The notes beneath the pieces were generated by a model that saw nothing but the letters and a program-made list of their open reading frames with translations, was not told where the DNA came from and did no database searches. Positions 1 through 6,020 of a stretch of DNA of 12,405 bases are shown here, piece after piece. Location of the stretch: contig JAAZNX010000001.1 in the NCBI GenBank assembly GCA_012798025.1, positions 1 to 12,405 of the forward strand, written 5' to 3'. Origin of the DNA: Methanothrix sp. Its GTDB lineage: Archaea; Halobacteriota; Methanosarcinia; Methanotrichales; Methanotrichaceae. Made by a program: the position numbers and the translations under genes. Within the stretch, counting starts at the first letter, position 1. Each line of letters begins with the position of its first letter.

Positions 1-1820
1 ACCAGGCCCATGAGGGGGCCGACAGCTCTCTCTCCTTTGGACCTGACGAGATCTAGCTTGCTCTCCACAACTGCGCGGACAATTGCCTGAACGCCTGCTT
101 CATCCACGCCCAAAAGGCCTGCAGTTCTGGACGCCTCGTAAGAGTCTCTTTCAGGATGTTCAGCCAGAGTGCGCAGCAAATCTACCAGGCCTTCCTTGGC
201 GATCTGGCCGCTGGCAACGAGCGCGAAGCAATCCCTGAAATGCTGGTCTGTCAGATTGGAGACAGGGACACCCTCTCTGGCCAGCTCAATTGGTATCGTC
301 TCAAGAGCCCTAACCACGACAGACGGAGGGACCTTATGCTCGGCCACGATCTCTTCGAAGAGCTGGTAGTTGGGAGATGCAGCCATGACGCGGGCCAGCT
401 CAGAGCTCAAGCCCAGATCGCGCTCAAAGCGCTGCGCCCGAGCCGTGGATAATTCAGGAAGCTTGAGCTGATATAGCATCTCGTCCGTGATCACAACTGA
501 AGGCACATCAGTCTCCGGGTACATCCTGGCCGATCCCGGCAGCGGTCTCATGTACTCTGAACAGCCATCAGGCAGGGCCCGACGTGTCTCCTCAGGCACA
601 CAGGACAAGGCCTCGCGTGCCCGTACCAGAACCGCTTGCAGTGCATTCTCGGCTCTGTCTTGTGGGCCTGTGACCATAACCACACAGTCGCCATTCCCGG
701 CGGCAAGCAAGGCCCTTACAGCTTCCACCTCAGCTCCAGTCACGCCATAGCCTGGAAGCTCATCGGTATGGAATATACCACCGACACCTGCACGCTTTGC
801 TCTGTCGGACATCTCCGTTCCCAGGCGACGGCCTGGCTGGATCTCCTTGCCAACAAGCCCATCAAAACCGGTCAGGAGGCCGGCCAGAACAACTCCACCA
901 CCCTTGAGGGACCTGGCTATTACCTTTGAGCTCGTGTCTGAGAAGAGCTCTGTGATATTCCAGGTCTTGTCGCTCACGTTGGCATTGCGGCGCTGCAGTT
1001 CATCTCGTATTTCCAGCAGCCTGCTCTGTCTCAATGCTTCGAACTCCACGATCTTTTCGACGAGATTCAGGGCCTGAACGCCCTTTACCTCCACGCGTGC
1101 TCCGCCTTCGATGGAGACATTCACATCCTGGCGGATGGTGCCAAGTCCACGCTTGACGCGTCCGGTTGACCGCAGGATCATTCCCAAGTACTGAGCCACC
1201 TCACGGGCATGTGCTGGAGAAACGATATCTGGGGCGGTGCCTATCTCTACTAGAGGGATGCCCAGCCGGTCAAGGGAAAAGATTAGACTGTCCCCGTTGT
1301 CTGCAATAATGCGCGCTGCCTCTTCCTCCAGACAGAGGATGCTGATGCCAACAGGTCCCTGGCTGGTATTGATGCTGCCTCTGGACCCAATATATGCTGT
1401 GCGCTGGAAGCCTGAGGTGTTGGAGCCATCGATCACCATTTTGCGCATGGTCTGCACCTCATCCACGATCTCCATATTGAGCAGGCGGGCGATGACAAGC
1501 GATATCTCCAGAGCCTCTTGATTTATCTCGCGTGGAGGTTCCTCATCTGCCTCGACAAGACATGTGGTGTCGTAGGACTTGTAGACGAACTTGCGCGATA
1601 CCAAAACCTCTTCCAGTGCAGCGCGATCGATCTCCCCAAGCTCGCTTCTCGAGGGCCGAAGGTATCGGAAGAACTCGAAGTTAGACTCTTCAACTTCTCT
1701 ATGTTTTGTGGGGCAGCCGCAAAAGAGCTTGCATGCCGTGTCGAGCTGCTGGTGGATCTCGATTCCGCATACAAGGCCCAGGGCGCGATAGTCTAGCCCC
1801 TCTGACACAACGTTAGCCAT
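1..1820 (-). CDS. gatE: Glu-tRNA(Gln) amidotransferase subunit E (3'-truncated by window edge)
   Basis: This is the tRNA-binding and kinase subunit of the archaeal GatDE complex. It phosphorylates Glu on mischarged Glu-tRNA(Gln) and amidates it with ammonia from GatD. I translated the minus strand by hand: 606 open codons run from ATG 1820 to the window edge, and the family is about 620-630 aa, so only about 20 residues are missing. The N-terminal GatB/GatE signature GIEIHQQLDT is at about residues 19-28, with the family segments SFxIDGSNTSGFQRT-like (here VIDGSNTSGFQRTA), GSINTSQGPVGIS and GTIRQDVNVSI following in order. A GAD (AspRS-like) insertion with TDELPGYGVTGAEV lies in the middle, and a helical, YqeY-like tail follows. 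The gene starts 3 nt after the histone stop with only a weak Shine-Dalgarno, suggesting translational coupling. The usual partner gatD is not in the window; it could lie beyond the left edge or elsewhere. Confidence 0.96.
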   Translation of the reverse strand, partial: MANVVSEGLDYRALGLVCGIEIHQQLDTACKLFCGCPTKHREVEESNFEFFRYLRPSRSELGEIDRAALEEVLVSRKFVYKSYDTTCLVEADEEPPREINQEALEISLVIARLLNMEIVDEVQTMRKMVIDGSNTSGFQRTAYIGSRGSINTSQGPVGISILCLEEEAARIIADNGDSLIFSLDRLGIPLVEIGTAPDIVSPAHAREVAQYLGMILRSTGRVKRGLGTIRQDVNVSIEGGARVEVKGVQALNLVEKIVEFEALRQSRLLEIRDELQRRNANVSDKTWNITELFSDTSSKVIARSLKGGGVVLAGLLTGFDGLVGKEIQPGRRLGTEMSDRAKRAGVGGIFHTDELPGYGVTGAEVEAVRALLAAGNGDCVVMVTGPQDRAENALQAVLVRAREALSCVPEETRRALPDGCSEYMRPLPGSARMYPETDVPSVVITDEMLYQLKLPELSTARAQRFERDLGLSSELARVMAASPNYQLFEEIVAEHKVPPSVVVRALETIPIELAREGVPVSNLTDQHFRDCFALVASGQIAKEGLVDLLRTLAEHPERDSYEASRTAGLLGVDEAGVQAIVRAVVESKLDLVRSKGERAVGPLMGL

Positions 1821-1823
1821 CGA

Positions 1824-2054
1824 TTACCGTTCAGAGACTGCGGGAGGTTTAACTCTTTTGACTGCTTCTCTTATGTCCTCTGCCTTGACCGTCTTTCTCT
1901 TGGCGTGGTTGGCCCATCCGACCGCCTCGCGGGCCACTTCCAGGCCATAGCTCTCCAAGACCTCTGCCAGCGCATCCCTAGCGCCCTCGCTTACCCTCTT
2001 TGCCCCAGCCTCGCGTATGAGCCTGCTCACAGGGGCTACAGGAAGTATAGGCAT
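1824..2054 (-). CDS. Archaeal histone (HMf family)
   Basis: This 76-aa protein is a single archaeal histone fold that wraps DNA as dimers polymerising into hypernucleosomes. It aligns end to end with HMfB: the N-terminal LPVAPVSRLIREAGAKRVS segment, then helix 2, then KRKTVKAEDI and the closing helix. DNA-contact and structural residues known from HMfB are kept: R20 (HMfB R19), K54-T55 (K53-T54) and the dimer-dimer pair H50/D60 (H49/D59). G17 matches the small residue (G16) needed for hypernucleosome stacking. W47 and a short C-terminal extension (about KPPAVSER) are departures from the roughly 68-aa norm. ATG 2054 is preceded by a good Shine-Dalgarno, GAGGTGA, at 2062-2068. It is the first gene of a pair with gatE, only 3 nt apart. 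Confidence 0.95.
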   Translation of the reverse strand: MPILPVAPVSRLIREAGAKRVSEGARDALAEVLESYGLEVAREAVGWANHAKRKTVKAEDIREAVKRVKPPAVSER

Positions 2055-2158
2055 TTGTCATTCACCTCATAAATGCGGTTTTACAGCTCAAATAGCCAGG
2101 AAAAGCAATCCTTCCAGAGCTACAGGCTGAAATAAGCCACTTATGCACTCTTATTTCC

Positions 2159-2174
2159 ATATATAATTTTTCAT
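2159..2174 (-). promoter_or_regulatory. Candidate TATA/BRE for the histone-gatE operon
   Basis: On the minus strand this reads GAAAAATTATATAT. A TATA box (TTATATAT) is preceded by an A-rich BRE-like stretch. Initiation about 25 nt downstream would fall near 2135, giving a leader of about 80 nt before the histone ATG. This is the best TATA match in the intergenic region on this strand; it is a pattern match only. Confidence 0.5.
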
Positions 2175-2248
2175 AGCTTTATGAATACCAATATTACGAT
2201 GATTTATCATAATTAGCTTGATTCATATTTTTTGTATTAGAAGGAACC

Positions 2249-2258
2249 TTTAATAAAG
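2249..2258 (+). promoter_or_regulatory. Candidate TATA box for the 2424-3029 redox gene pair
   Basis: TTTAATAAAG on the plus strand, within an AT-rich stretch (about 2155-2270) of the 369-nt region between the divergent histone and Cys-rich genes. A start about 25 nt downstream (near 2280) would leave a leader of about 140 nt that includes the hairpin at 2314-2335. The rest of the region shows no gene on either strand. No better plus-strand TATA was seen closer to the start codon, but the match is weak. Confidence 0.35.
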
Positions 2259-2313
2259 ATTTTTTTAGCAATTCCTGCGGCAAGAAATGGTTAATCCTGC
2301 CCGCGATGCTCTC

Positions 2314-2335
2314 CCTTGCCCCTGAAGGGACAAGG
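2314..2335 (+). other. Leader hairpin upstream of the Cys-rich gene
   Basis: CCTTG (2314-2318) pairs with CAAGG (2331-2335) and an inner CCC (2320-2322) pairs with GGG (2327-2329), around a TGAA tetraloop with one C/A mismatch. It lies about 90 nt before the start codon at 2424. It could be an RNA structure in the 5' leader. No T-tract follows, so it is not an obvious terminator, and no known riboswitch class was recognised. Confidence 0.4.
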
Positions 2336-2423
2336 CTCTCCCGTCGCTTGAAGCAGACCTGAAACTGAATATCGGAAATGTTATTAGGCTGCAGCGACCT
2401 CACATAAAAGGGAGAAGCTGAAG

Positions 2424-2759
2424 ATGAGCGAATATAAAAGCAAGGCGATAATATATAAGGATTTTGAAGACGTTTACGGTCCATGTGGATGCGGCATGAA
2501 CCTGGCCACCCTGCCCATCCTCCTTCCCAGACACTGGCTGGTAGAAGAGCGTCCGCCTGAGGTGGAGGAGCATGAGTTTGCCAAAGGCTTCGATTCAAGA
2601 AGGGTCTCGGGTTTCAGTTGTAACCAGGTATTGGAGCACGAAATCGATGGCATTGATTACATGGCCAACTTCTCTTGCTGCAGAGAGTGTGCAGAGAGGG
2701 CCATAAAGTGCGGATACGCCGTATGGGCTGAGAAGTCATACCCCATGCTGCTGCGCTGA
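2424..2759 (+). CDS. Cysteine-rich protein of unknown function (111 aa)
   Basis: I do not recognise this family. Seven cysteines are present: C21 and C23 in a GPCGCGMN motif, C66, then C85, C86, C89 and C96 in a cluster SCCRECAERAIKCGY. The spacing (CxC, then CCxxC-x6-C) would suit binding zinc or an Fe-S cluster, or dithiol chemistry. There is no signal peptide and no membrane segment, so it is probably cytoplasmic. ATG 2424 has a Shine-Dalgarno GGGAG at 2410-2414, 9 nt upstream, which supports this start. The glutaredoxin-like gene follows after only 21 nt, so the two are probably co-transcribed and the redoxin may reduce or partner this protein. A role in redox or metal handling is inference from the cysteines and the neighbour. 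Confidence 0.8.
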   Translation: MSEYKSKAIIYKDFEDVYGPCGCGMNLATLPILLPRHWLVEERPPEVEEHEFAKGFDSRRVSGFSCNQVLEHEIDGIDYMANFSCCRECAERAIKCGYAVWAEKSYPMLLR

Positions 2760-2780
2760 ACAATCCACAAGAGGGATCGA

Positions 2781-3029
2781 ATGCTGTACAGAGTATATTC
2801 CACCCACTCCTGTCCGAAATGCGAAAAGCTCAAAAAAGAGCTGACTCAAGCGGGCATTTCTTTCGAGAATATGGATATGAGCACGCCTGAAGCGCTCACC
2901 GAGCTGCGCGTAAACGGCGTATTCACCCTTTCTGCGCCAGTGCTCCAGGTGGAGGAGAAGTTCTACACAGTAGAAGAACTCTTCACAGGAGAGTCCCTCA
3001 AGGATCTGACGAGCGTCCTAAAGGGCTAG
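2781..3029 (+). CDS. Glutaredoxin/NrdH-like thiol-disulfide redoxin
   Basis: This 82-aa protein has the thioredoxin fold of a small redoxin. An N-terminal beta strand LYRVYST leads into the active site C11-P-K-C14. Helix 1 follows, then the SAPVLQ segment with the presumed cis-proline P53 facing the active site, then a C-terminal helix after TVEELF. No glutathione-binding features are evident, so it is closer to NrdH-type redoxins and the glutaredoxin-like proteins of methanogens than to GSH-dependent glutaredoxins. In several methanogens such redoxins serve anaerobic ribonucleotide reductase, but no nrdD is in this window. ATG 2781 is preceded by GAGGGATC at a suitable distance. It is second in a two-gene unit with the Cys-rich protein. 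Confidence 0.85.
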   Translation: MLYRVYSTHSCPKCEKLKKELTQAGISFENMDMSTPEALTELRVNGVFTLSAPVLQVEEKFYTVEELFTGESLKDLTSVLKG

Positions 3030-3059
3030 AACTCCTTCTCACGCTTCTTCAGGCCTCGA

Positions 3060-3068
3060 TTTTTATCC
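3060..3068 (+). promoter_or_regulatory. Weak TATA-like element before the R15P isomerase gene
   Basis: TTTTTATCC lies about 25 nt before ATG 3090. If used, the transcript would be leaderless or nearly so, which fits the absence of a clear Shine-Dalgarno there. It is a weak match. The alternative is read-through from the redoxin gene 60 nt upstream. Confidence 0.25.
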
Positions 3069-3089
3069 TAATTCAACTGAACGACTGGG

Positions 3090-4022
3090 ATGATGAAGTC
3101 CATGGACCAGGTACTAAAAACAGCAGAAAAGATCAGCAGCATGCAAATCAGAGGCGCAGGCAGGATTGCCACTGCAGCGGCTGCCTCTTTGAGGGATTTT
3201 TCCCTTGGTCTGCGAGTCCAGAGCCTCGAAGAGTTCAACTCAGAGATTAAGCGAGCCGCTGATGTGCTTGTTAAAACCAGGCCCACAGCAGTTTCGCTCT
3301 CAAACGCCATACGAATGGTTACAAAATATCAAGCCGGCGACCTGGAATCCGCCCGTCAGGCGGTTATAGAAAATGCAGATCGCTTCATAGAGAATTCCAG
3401 GAAAGCTGTGGAAAGAATAGGCCAGATCGGCAGTCGCAGGATTAGAGACGGCGACACAGTGCTAACTCATTGCAACTCCCAGGCAGCTCTATCAGTCATA
3501 AGCACTGCGCACGAGGCAGGAAAGAGGGTCAAAGTCATAGCAACAGAGTCAAGGCCCAGGTTTCAGGGCATCACTACAATCGGTATGCTAGACAAGATAG
3601 GTGTCGAGACCGAACTGATCGTTGACTCGGCGGTTAGAAGCGTCATGAACGAGGTCGACCTGGTGGTGGTGGGCGCAGATGTGATCACCGCCAATGGTAC
3701 GCTGGTGAATAAAATCGGCACTGCCCAGATAGCACTCTCCGCCCGAGAGGCCAGAACGAGCTTCATGGTGGCAGCAGAAACTTACAAGTTCAGCCCCAAG
3801 ACCATTCTGGGAGAGCTTGTCACAATCGAAGAGCGAGAGCCCGAGGAGGTCTTGCCTGACATATCTAGGTACAAGCACGTGAAGGTGCGAAACCCTGCGT
3901 TCGATGTCACGCCCCACCAGTACATAGACCTGATCTGCACCGAGGCTGGAGCCATACCGCCGGAGATGAGCTACTTGATAATAAGGGAGCGACTTGGATG
4001 GGAGTTGGAGGAAGAGAGCTAG
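3090..4022 (+). CDS. Ribose-1,5-bisphosphate isomerase
   Basis: This 310-aa protein belongs to the eIF2B-alpha/MtnA-like isomerase superfamily. It converts ribose 1,5-bisphosphate, made from AMP by AMP phosphorylase (DeoA), into ribulose 1,5-bisphosphate for the archaeal type III RuBisCO. The N-terminal helical region carries the RGAGRIATAAA segment (about residues 21-31). The Rossmann-like half holds THCNSQAAL, where C128 matches the catalytic Cys133 of the Thermococcus enzyme, the ESRPRFQG phosphate-site motif (153-160), and VVVGADVI, where D197 matches catalytic Asp202. Length is normal for the family. Two adjacent ATG codons (3090, 3093) make the exact start uncertain by one residue. Neither the AMP phosphorylase nor the RuBisCO gene lies beside it. 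It is distinguished from aIF2B-type translation proteins by the full set of active-site residues. Confidence 0.93.
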   Translation: MMKSMDQVLKTAEKISSMQIRGAGRIATAAAASLRDFSLGLRVQSLEEFNSEIKRAADVLVKTRPTAVSLSNAIRMVTKYQAGDLESARQAVIENADRFIENSRKAVERIGQIGSRRIRDGDTVLTHCNSQAALSVISTAHEAGKRVKVIATESRPRFQGITTIGMLDKIGVETELIVDSAVRSVMNEVDLVVVGADVITANGTLVNKIGTAQIALSAREARTSFMVAAETYKFSPKTILGELVTIEEREPEEVLPDISRYKHVKVRNPAFDVTPHQYIDLICTEAGAIPPEMSYLIIRERLGWELEEES

Positions 4023-4082
4023 AAAAGGCTTCTGGCAATCTTTCAAACTTCAGCGAAGGTCTCGGGCTCTTCGCCGATTTAT

Positions 4083-4229
4083 GTGGGTAGGAAGAAGTGC
4101 ATCGAATGCGGCAAGTGCCAGAAGGTCTGTCCAATGCAGTTGTCTGTGAAAGAAATCCTGAAGATGCTCGACTGCATCAAATGCGTGCGTTTCGTTGAGG
4201 CATGCCCTAAAGACGCGCTAAGCTTTTAG
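4083..4229 (+). pseudogene. 4Fe-4S ferredoxin fragment, probably decayed (48 codons)
   Basis: From GTG 4083 the frame encodes a short two-cluster ferredoxin module. The first motif is complete: C6, C9, C12, C16-P in CIECGKCQKVCP. The second has C31, C34 and C41-P, but F37 (TTC) occupies the third ligand position, where one base change from TGC would explain it. The ending ACPKDALSF resembles the C-terminal ferredoxin domain of larger 4Fe-4S proteins such as NapH-like membrane ferredoxins, so this may be a remnant. The frame is the same as that of the upstream R15P isomerase and stays open from its TAG (4020-4022), so the homologous stretch may begin a few codons before GTG. There is no ATG in frame and no convincing Shine-Dalgarno. 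It ends 3 nt before the convergent HMG-CoA synthase stop. A tiny functional ferredoxin remains possible. Confidence 0.5.
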
Positions 4230-4232
4230 CTT

Positions 4233-5573
4233 CTAGTTTGCATATTCATAATGCCTGTATCCCTGCTTATCTATTTTCACCAGCGCGAACTCTCTGGACG
4301 GAGCAATGATGCTCTTCTCCATTTCGCCTTCATGCAGCTTCTCGTAATCCTGCAACGATATTTGCACTCTCTCCCCCAGCTTCTCGCAAATTCGCCTCAG
4401 AGGAACAAGGGTCGCGCTGCTCTGGACTATTCCAGAGAAGACGAGGGCCGAGCATCCACTTCCATAGGCACCAAAGCACAACCGCTCTCCAGGCAAAATC
4501 TTCTGGCTCTCAATCAGGCTTGCCAGGCCCAGGTAGATGGAGCCGGTGTAAATGTTTCCCACCTGGCGAGATATGACAGTTGCGTCCTTGACTTTGGTGT
4601 TGAAGGCCTGTAGGAATTGCTTCGACCTGGCAAATCGCTTTCCAAAATCTGCATCTGCTGCCAGAAATTGCCCGGCGGATCCACAGTCTCCAGCCTGTGG
4701 TTCGGGTCCGACCTCTGCCTCGATATCCTTCCAGCGGGGCAGACCTCTCCAGTCATGCCTGAATATCGCGGCTGAGGCGTACTCGACCATCCTTGGATAA
4801 GGAATATGAAAGAGGAGATGATCACAAAAGTCGGTGACACAATATCCCTCCCCCGGCTTTATGATGCCTTTATGCCTGGCTTTTCTTGCAAAGGCATCGA
4901 AGGCGCCCCGCATGGCGTCCAGGTAGCACTGGTTGCTGTGCTTTCCGTTTACTACGGCTGTGACATCCCCTATTGGTCTGAAGAAGTCGTTCTCGTCCCG
5001 GGTAAATGTTCCATAGATCTGCTCAAGGGCGACGATCCGGGGATTCTTTTTTATCAAGAGAGATACCGATCCAGCACCCTGGGTGTACTCTCCTGGGGAG
5101 CGAAGAGGGTACTTGGCCACATCTGAGGCAATTGCTATGCCTGCTCTTCCGTCCTCGTCTGCTGCTACGCTGTAGCTCAGGGCTTCAAGAGCCTGGGTGG
5201 CGCCGATACACGCTGATTTGAACTCCACTGTTGAGCAATCCTGAAAGGAGCCCTCGCCGTATATTTGTTCAAGCATGCCTATTACATATGTCCCAATGGC
5301 TTTGGCTTCATCCACTCCCGACTCGGTTCCTACATAGATCTTGCCGATATCCTCGGGACGAAGGTTGGCGCGCCGCATGAGATCCAGGAGCGACATGGCC
5401 GCCATGGTCGCAGCGTCTTCATGCGCATCGGGAACGGCCATTTTTTCTATGCCGATCCCATGGATCAACTTGGCGGGATCGATACCACGCGAGGTGGAAA
5501 AATCTCCTGCAGCAGGCAGGAAGAGTCTTGGCACGTACACTGACAGCTCATCAATTCCCACAGCATTGGTCAA
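4233..5573 (-). CDS. Hydroxymethylglutaryl-CoA synthase, bacterial/eukaryotic two-domain type
   Basis: It condenses acetoacetyl-CoA with acetyl-CoA to HMG-CoA, the entry to mevalonate and archaeal isoprenoid lipids. At 446 aa it is longer than the archaeal enzyme (about 350 aa) that works with thiolase and a DUF35 protein. Its motifs fit the MvaS/HMGCS family: E84 in VGTESGVDEAKA (general acid/base), nucleophile C122 in FKSACIGATQAL, and H256 in FHIPYPRM. The C-terminal half has QVGNIYTGSIYLGL and FGAYGSGCSA. The start is TTG 5573, supported by Shine-Dalgarno GGGGAG (5583-5588) 9 nt upstream; no better in-frame start exists. No thiolase, DUF35 or HMG-CoA reductase gene is adjacent. Horizontal acquisition from bacteria is an inference. 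A beta-branching (PksG-like) role is less likely because no polyketide genes are nearby. Confidence 0.92.
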   Translation of the reverse strand: MTNAVGIDELSVYVPRLFLPAAGDFSTSRGIDPAKLIHGIGIEKMAVPDAHEDAATMAAMSLLDLMRRANLRPEDIGKIYVGTESGVDEAKAIGTYVIGMLEQIYGEGSFQDCSTVEFKSACIGATQALEALSYSVAADEDGRAGIAIASDVAKYPLRSPGEYTQGAGSVSLLIKKNPRIVALEQIYGTFTRDENDFFRPIGDVTAVVNGKHSNQCYLDAMRGAFDAFARKARHKGIIKPGEGYCVTDFCDHLLFHIPYPRMVEYASAAIFRHDWRGLPRWKDIEAEVGPEPQAGDCGSAGQFLAADADFGKRFARSKQFLQAFNTKVKDATVISRQVGNIYTGSIYLGLASLIESQKILPGERLCFGAYGSGCSALVFSGIVQSSATLVPLRRICEKLGERVQISLQDYEKLHEGEMEKSIIAPSREFALVKIDKQGYRHYEYAN

Positions 5574-5582
5574 GATCGATAT

Positions 5583-5588
5583 CTCCCC
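5583..5588 (-). promoter_or_regulatory. Shine-Dalgarno that fixes the TTG start of HMG-CoA synthase
   Basis: On the minus strand this reads GGGGAG, 9 nt upstream of TTG 5573-5571. It is the only good ribosome-binding sequence near the reading-frame start and supports initiation at the rare TTG codon. It directly abuts the tandem repeat. Confidence 0.6.
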
Positions 5589-5622
5589 TTAAACCACAAC
5601 TTCAGTTAAACCACAACTTCAG
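5589..5622. repeat. Perfect 17-bp tandem duplication in the HMG-CoA synthase leader
   Basis: TTAAACCACAACTTCAG occurs twice head to tail (5589-5605 and 5606-5622) with no mismatch. It sits directly upstream of the Shine-Dalgarno and lies inside the predicted 5' leader of the minus-strand gene. It may be a recent slippage duplication, or a double operator or RNA-binding site that acts on HMG-CoA synthase expression. Confidence 0.9.
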
Positions 5623-5685
5623 GCAGAAGGAGACCGTATGTTATTTCAAAATTTTGCTGCCACTTTCAAGATCAGTTAACAAAGC

Positions 5686-5695
5686 AAATTATATC
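5686..5695 (-). promoter_or_regulatory. Candidate TATA box for HMG-CoA synthase
   Basis: GATATAATTT on the minus strand. Initiation about 25 nt downstream (near 5665) would give a leader of about 90 nt that contains both copies of the 17-bp repeat. The same nearly symmetric AT element could also serve the divergent dodecin gene. Confidence 0.4.
5686..5695 (+). promoter_or_regulatory. Candidate TATA box for the dodecin gene
   Basis: AAATTATATC on the plus strand. Initiation near 5718 would leave a leader of about 25 nt carrying the Shine-Dalgarno at 5727-5736. A second candidate, GATAAAAA at about 5699-5706, is slightly closer. The two divergent genes appear to share one compact control region. 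Confidence 0.4.
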
Positions 5696-5726
5696 AAGGA
5701 TAAAAACCAATAGTAGATTGAATTTT

Positions 5727-5736
5727 AGGGGTGGAT
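5727..5736 (+). promoter_or_regulatory. Shine-Dalgarno that decides the dodecin start
   Basis: AGGGGTGGAT closely resembles the ideal archaeal AGGAGGTGAT and lies 6 nt before ATG 5743. The alternative in-frame GTG at 5731 lies inside this element and would lack its own Shine-Dalgarno, so ATG 5743 is preferred. Confidence 0.65.
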
Positions 5737-5742
5737 AATCGT

Positions 5743-5964
5743 ATGGTCGACGGAGATGTATACAAAATAATTGAGCTGGTTGGGACGTCCACTAAGAGCT
5801 GGGAAGATGCAGTCAAGACGGTGGTCGAAAGAGCTACCAAGACCCTAAGAGACCTGCGCATCGCTGAGGTCAAGGAGCTGGACGTCAGGCTTGAGAACGG
5901 AAGGATTGCAGAATACAGGGCCAAGGTCCGGCTTTCTTTCAAATATGAAGGTGAGAGCGACTAG
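5743..5964 (+). CDS. Dodecin family protein lacking the canonical flavin-contact Trp and Gln
   Basis: This 73-aa protein matches dodecins, small proteins that assemble into hollow dodecamers and store or buffer flavins. The family opening VYKIIELVGTSTKSWEDAV (residues 6-24) and the beta-strand end VRLSFKYEG are clear, and length is normal. In known flavin-binding dodecins a Trp before AEV/FEV stacks on the isoalloxazine ring (W36 in Halobacterium) and a Gln contacts it (Q55). Here those positions are I40 (RIAEV) and R59 (YRAKV). The fold assignment is therefore firm, but flavin binding is doubtful; another ligand or a changed binding mode is possible. The start at ATG 5743 was chosen by its Shine-Dalgarno. 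It is divergent from HMG-CoA synthase and convergent with the glutaminyl cyclase pseudogene. Confidence 0.88.
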   Translation: MVDGDVYKIIELVGTSTKSWEDAVKTVVERATKTLRDLRIAEVKELDVRLENGRIAEYRAKVRLSFKYEGESD

Positions 5965-6020
5965 GATCAATTGCAAAATTGCCAGCCACGTAACTTTCCA
6001 CGCGAGGTCCCAGCGGACAA

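Noticed and set aside
156..1796. Several plus-strand reading frames of 60-98 codons
   Set aside because: All lie opposite gatE, which is open for 606 codons with clear family motifs.
2194..2598. A 134-codon minus-strand reading frame
   Set aside because: It overlaps the well-supported Cys-rich gene and the AT-rich promoter region, has no recognisable motif, and its low-complexity composition suggests an antisense shadow.
4020..4022. Pyrrolysine-type read-through of the isomerase TAG into the ferredoxin fragment
   Set aside because: The isomerase already has its normal family length and C-terminus at this TAG, and no pyrrolysine genes or insertion element are visible. The shared frame is most simply chance.
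3588..4046. A 152-codon minus-strand reading frame antisense to the isomerase
   Set aside because: It lies opposite the highly conserved catalytic half of R15P isomerase and shows no family features.
5731..5742. GTG 5731 as the dodecin start
   Set aside because: The codon lies within the Shine-Dalgarno sequence that serves ATG 5743, and dodecins normally begin a few residues before the VYKIIEL segment.
5968..5981. Small hairpin CAATT/AATTG between the dodecin and cyclase genes as a terminator
   Set aside because: The stem is only 5 AT-rich base pairs and no T-tract follows, so it is not distinguishable from chance.
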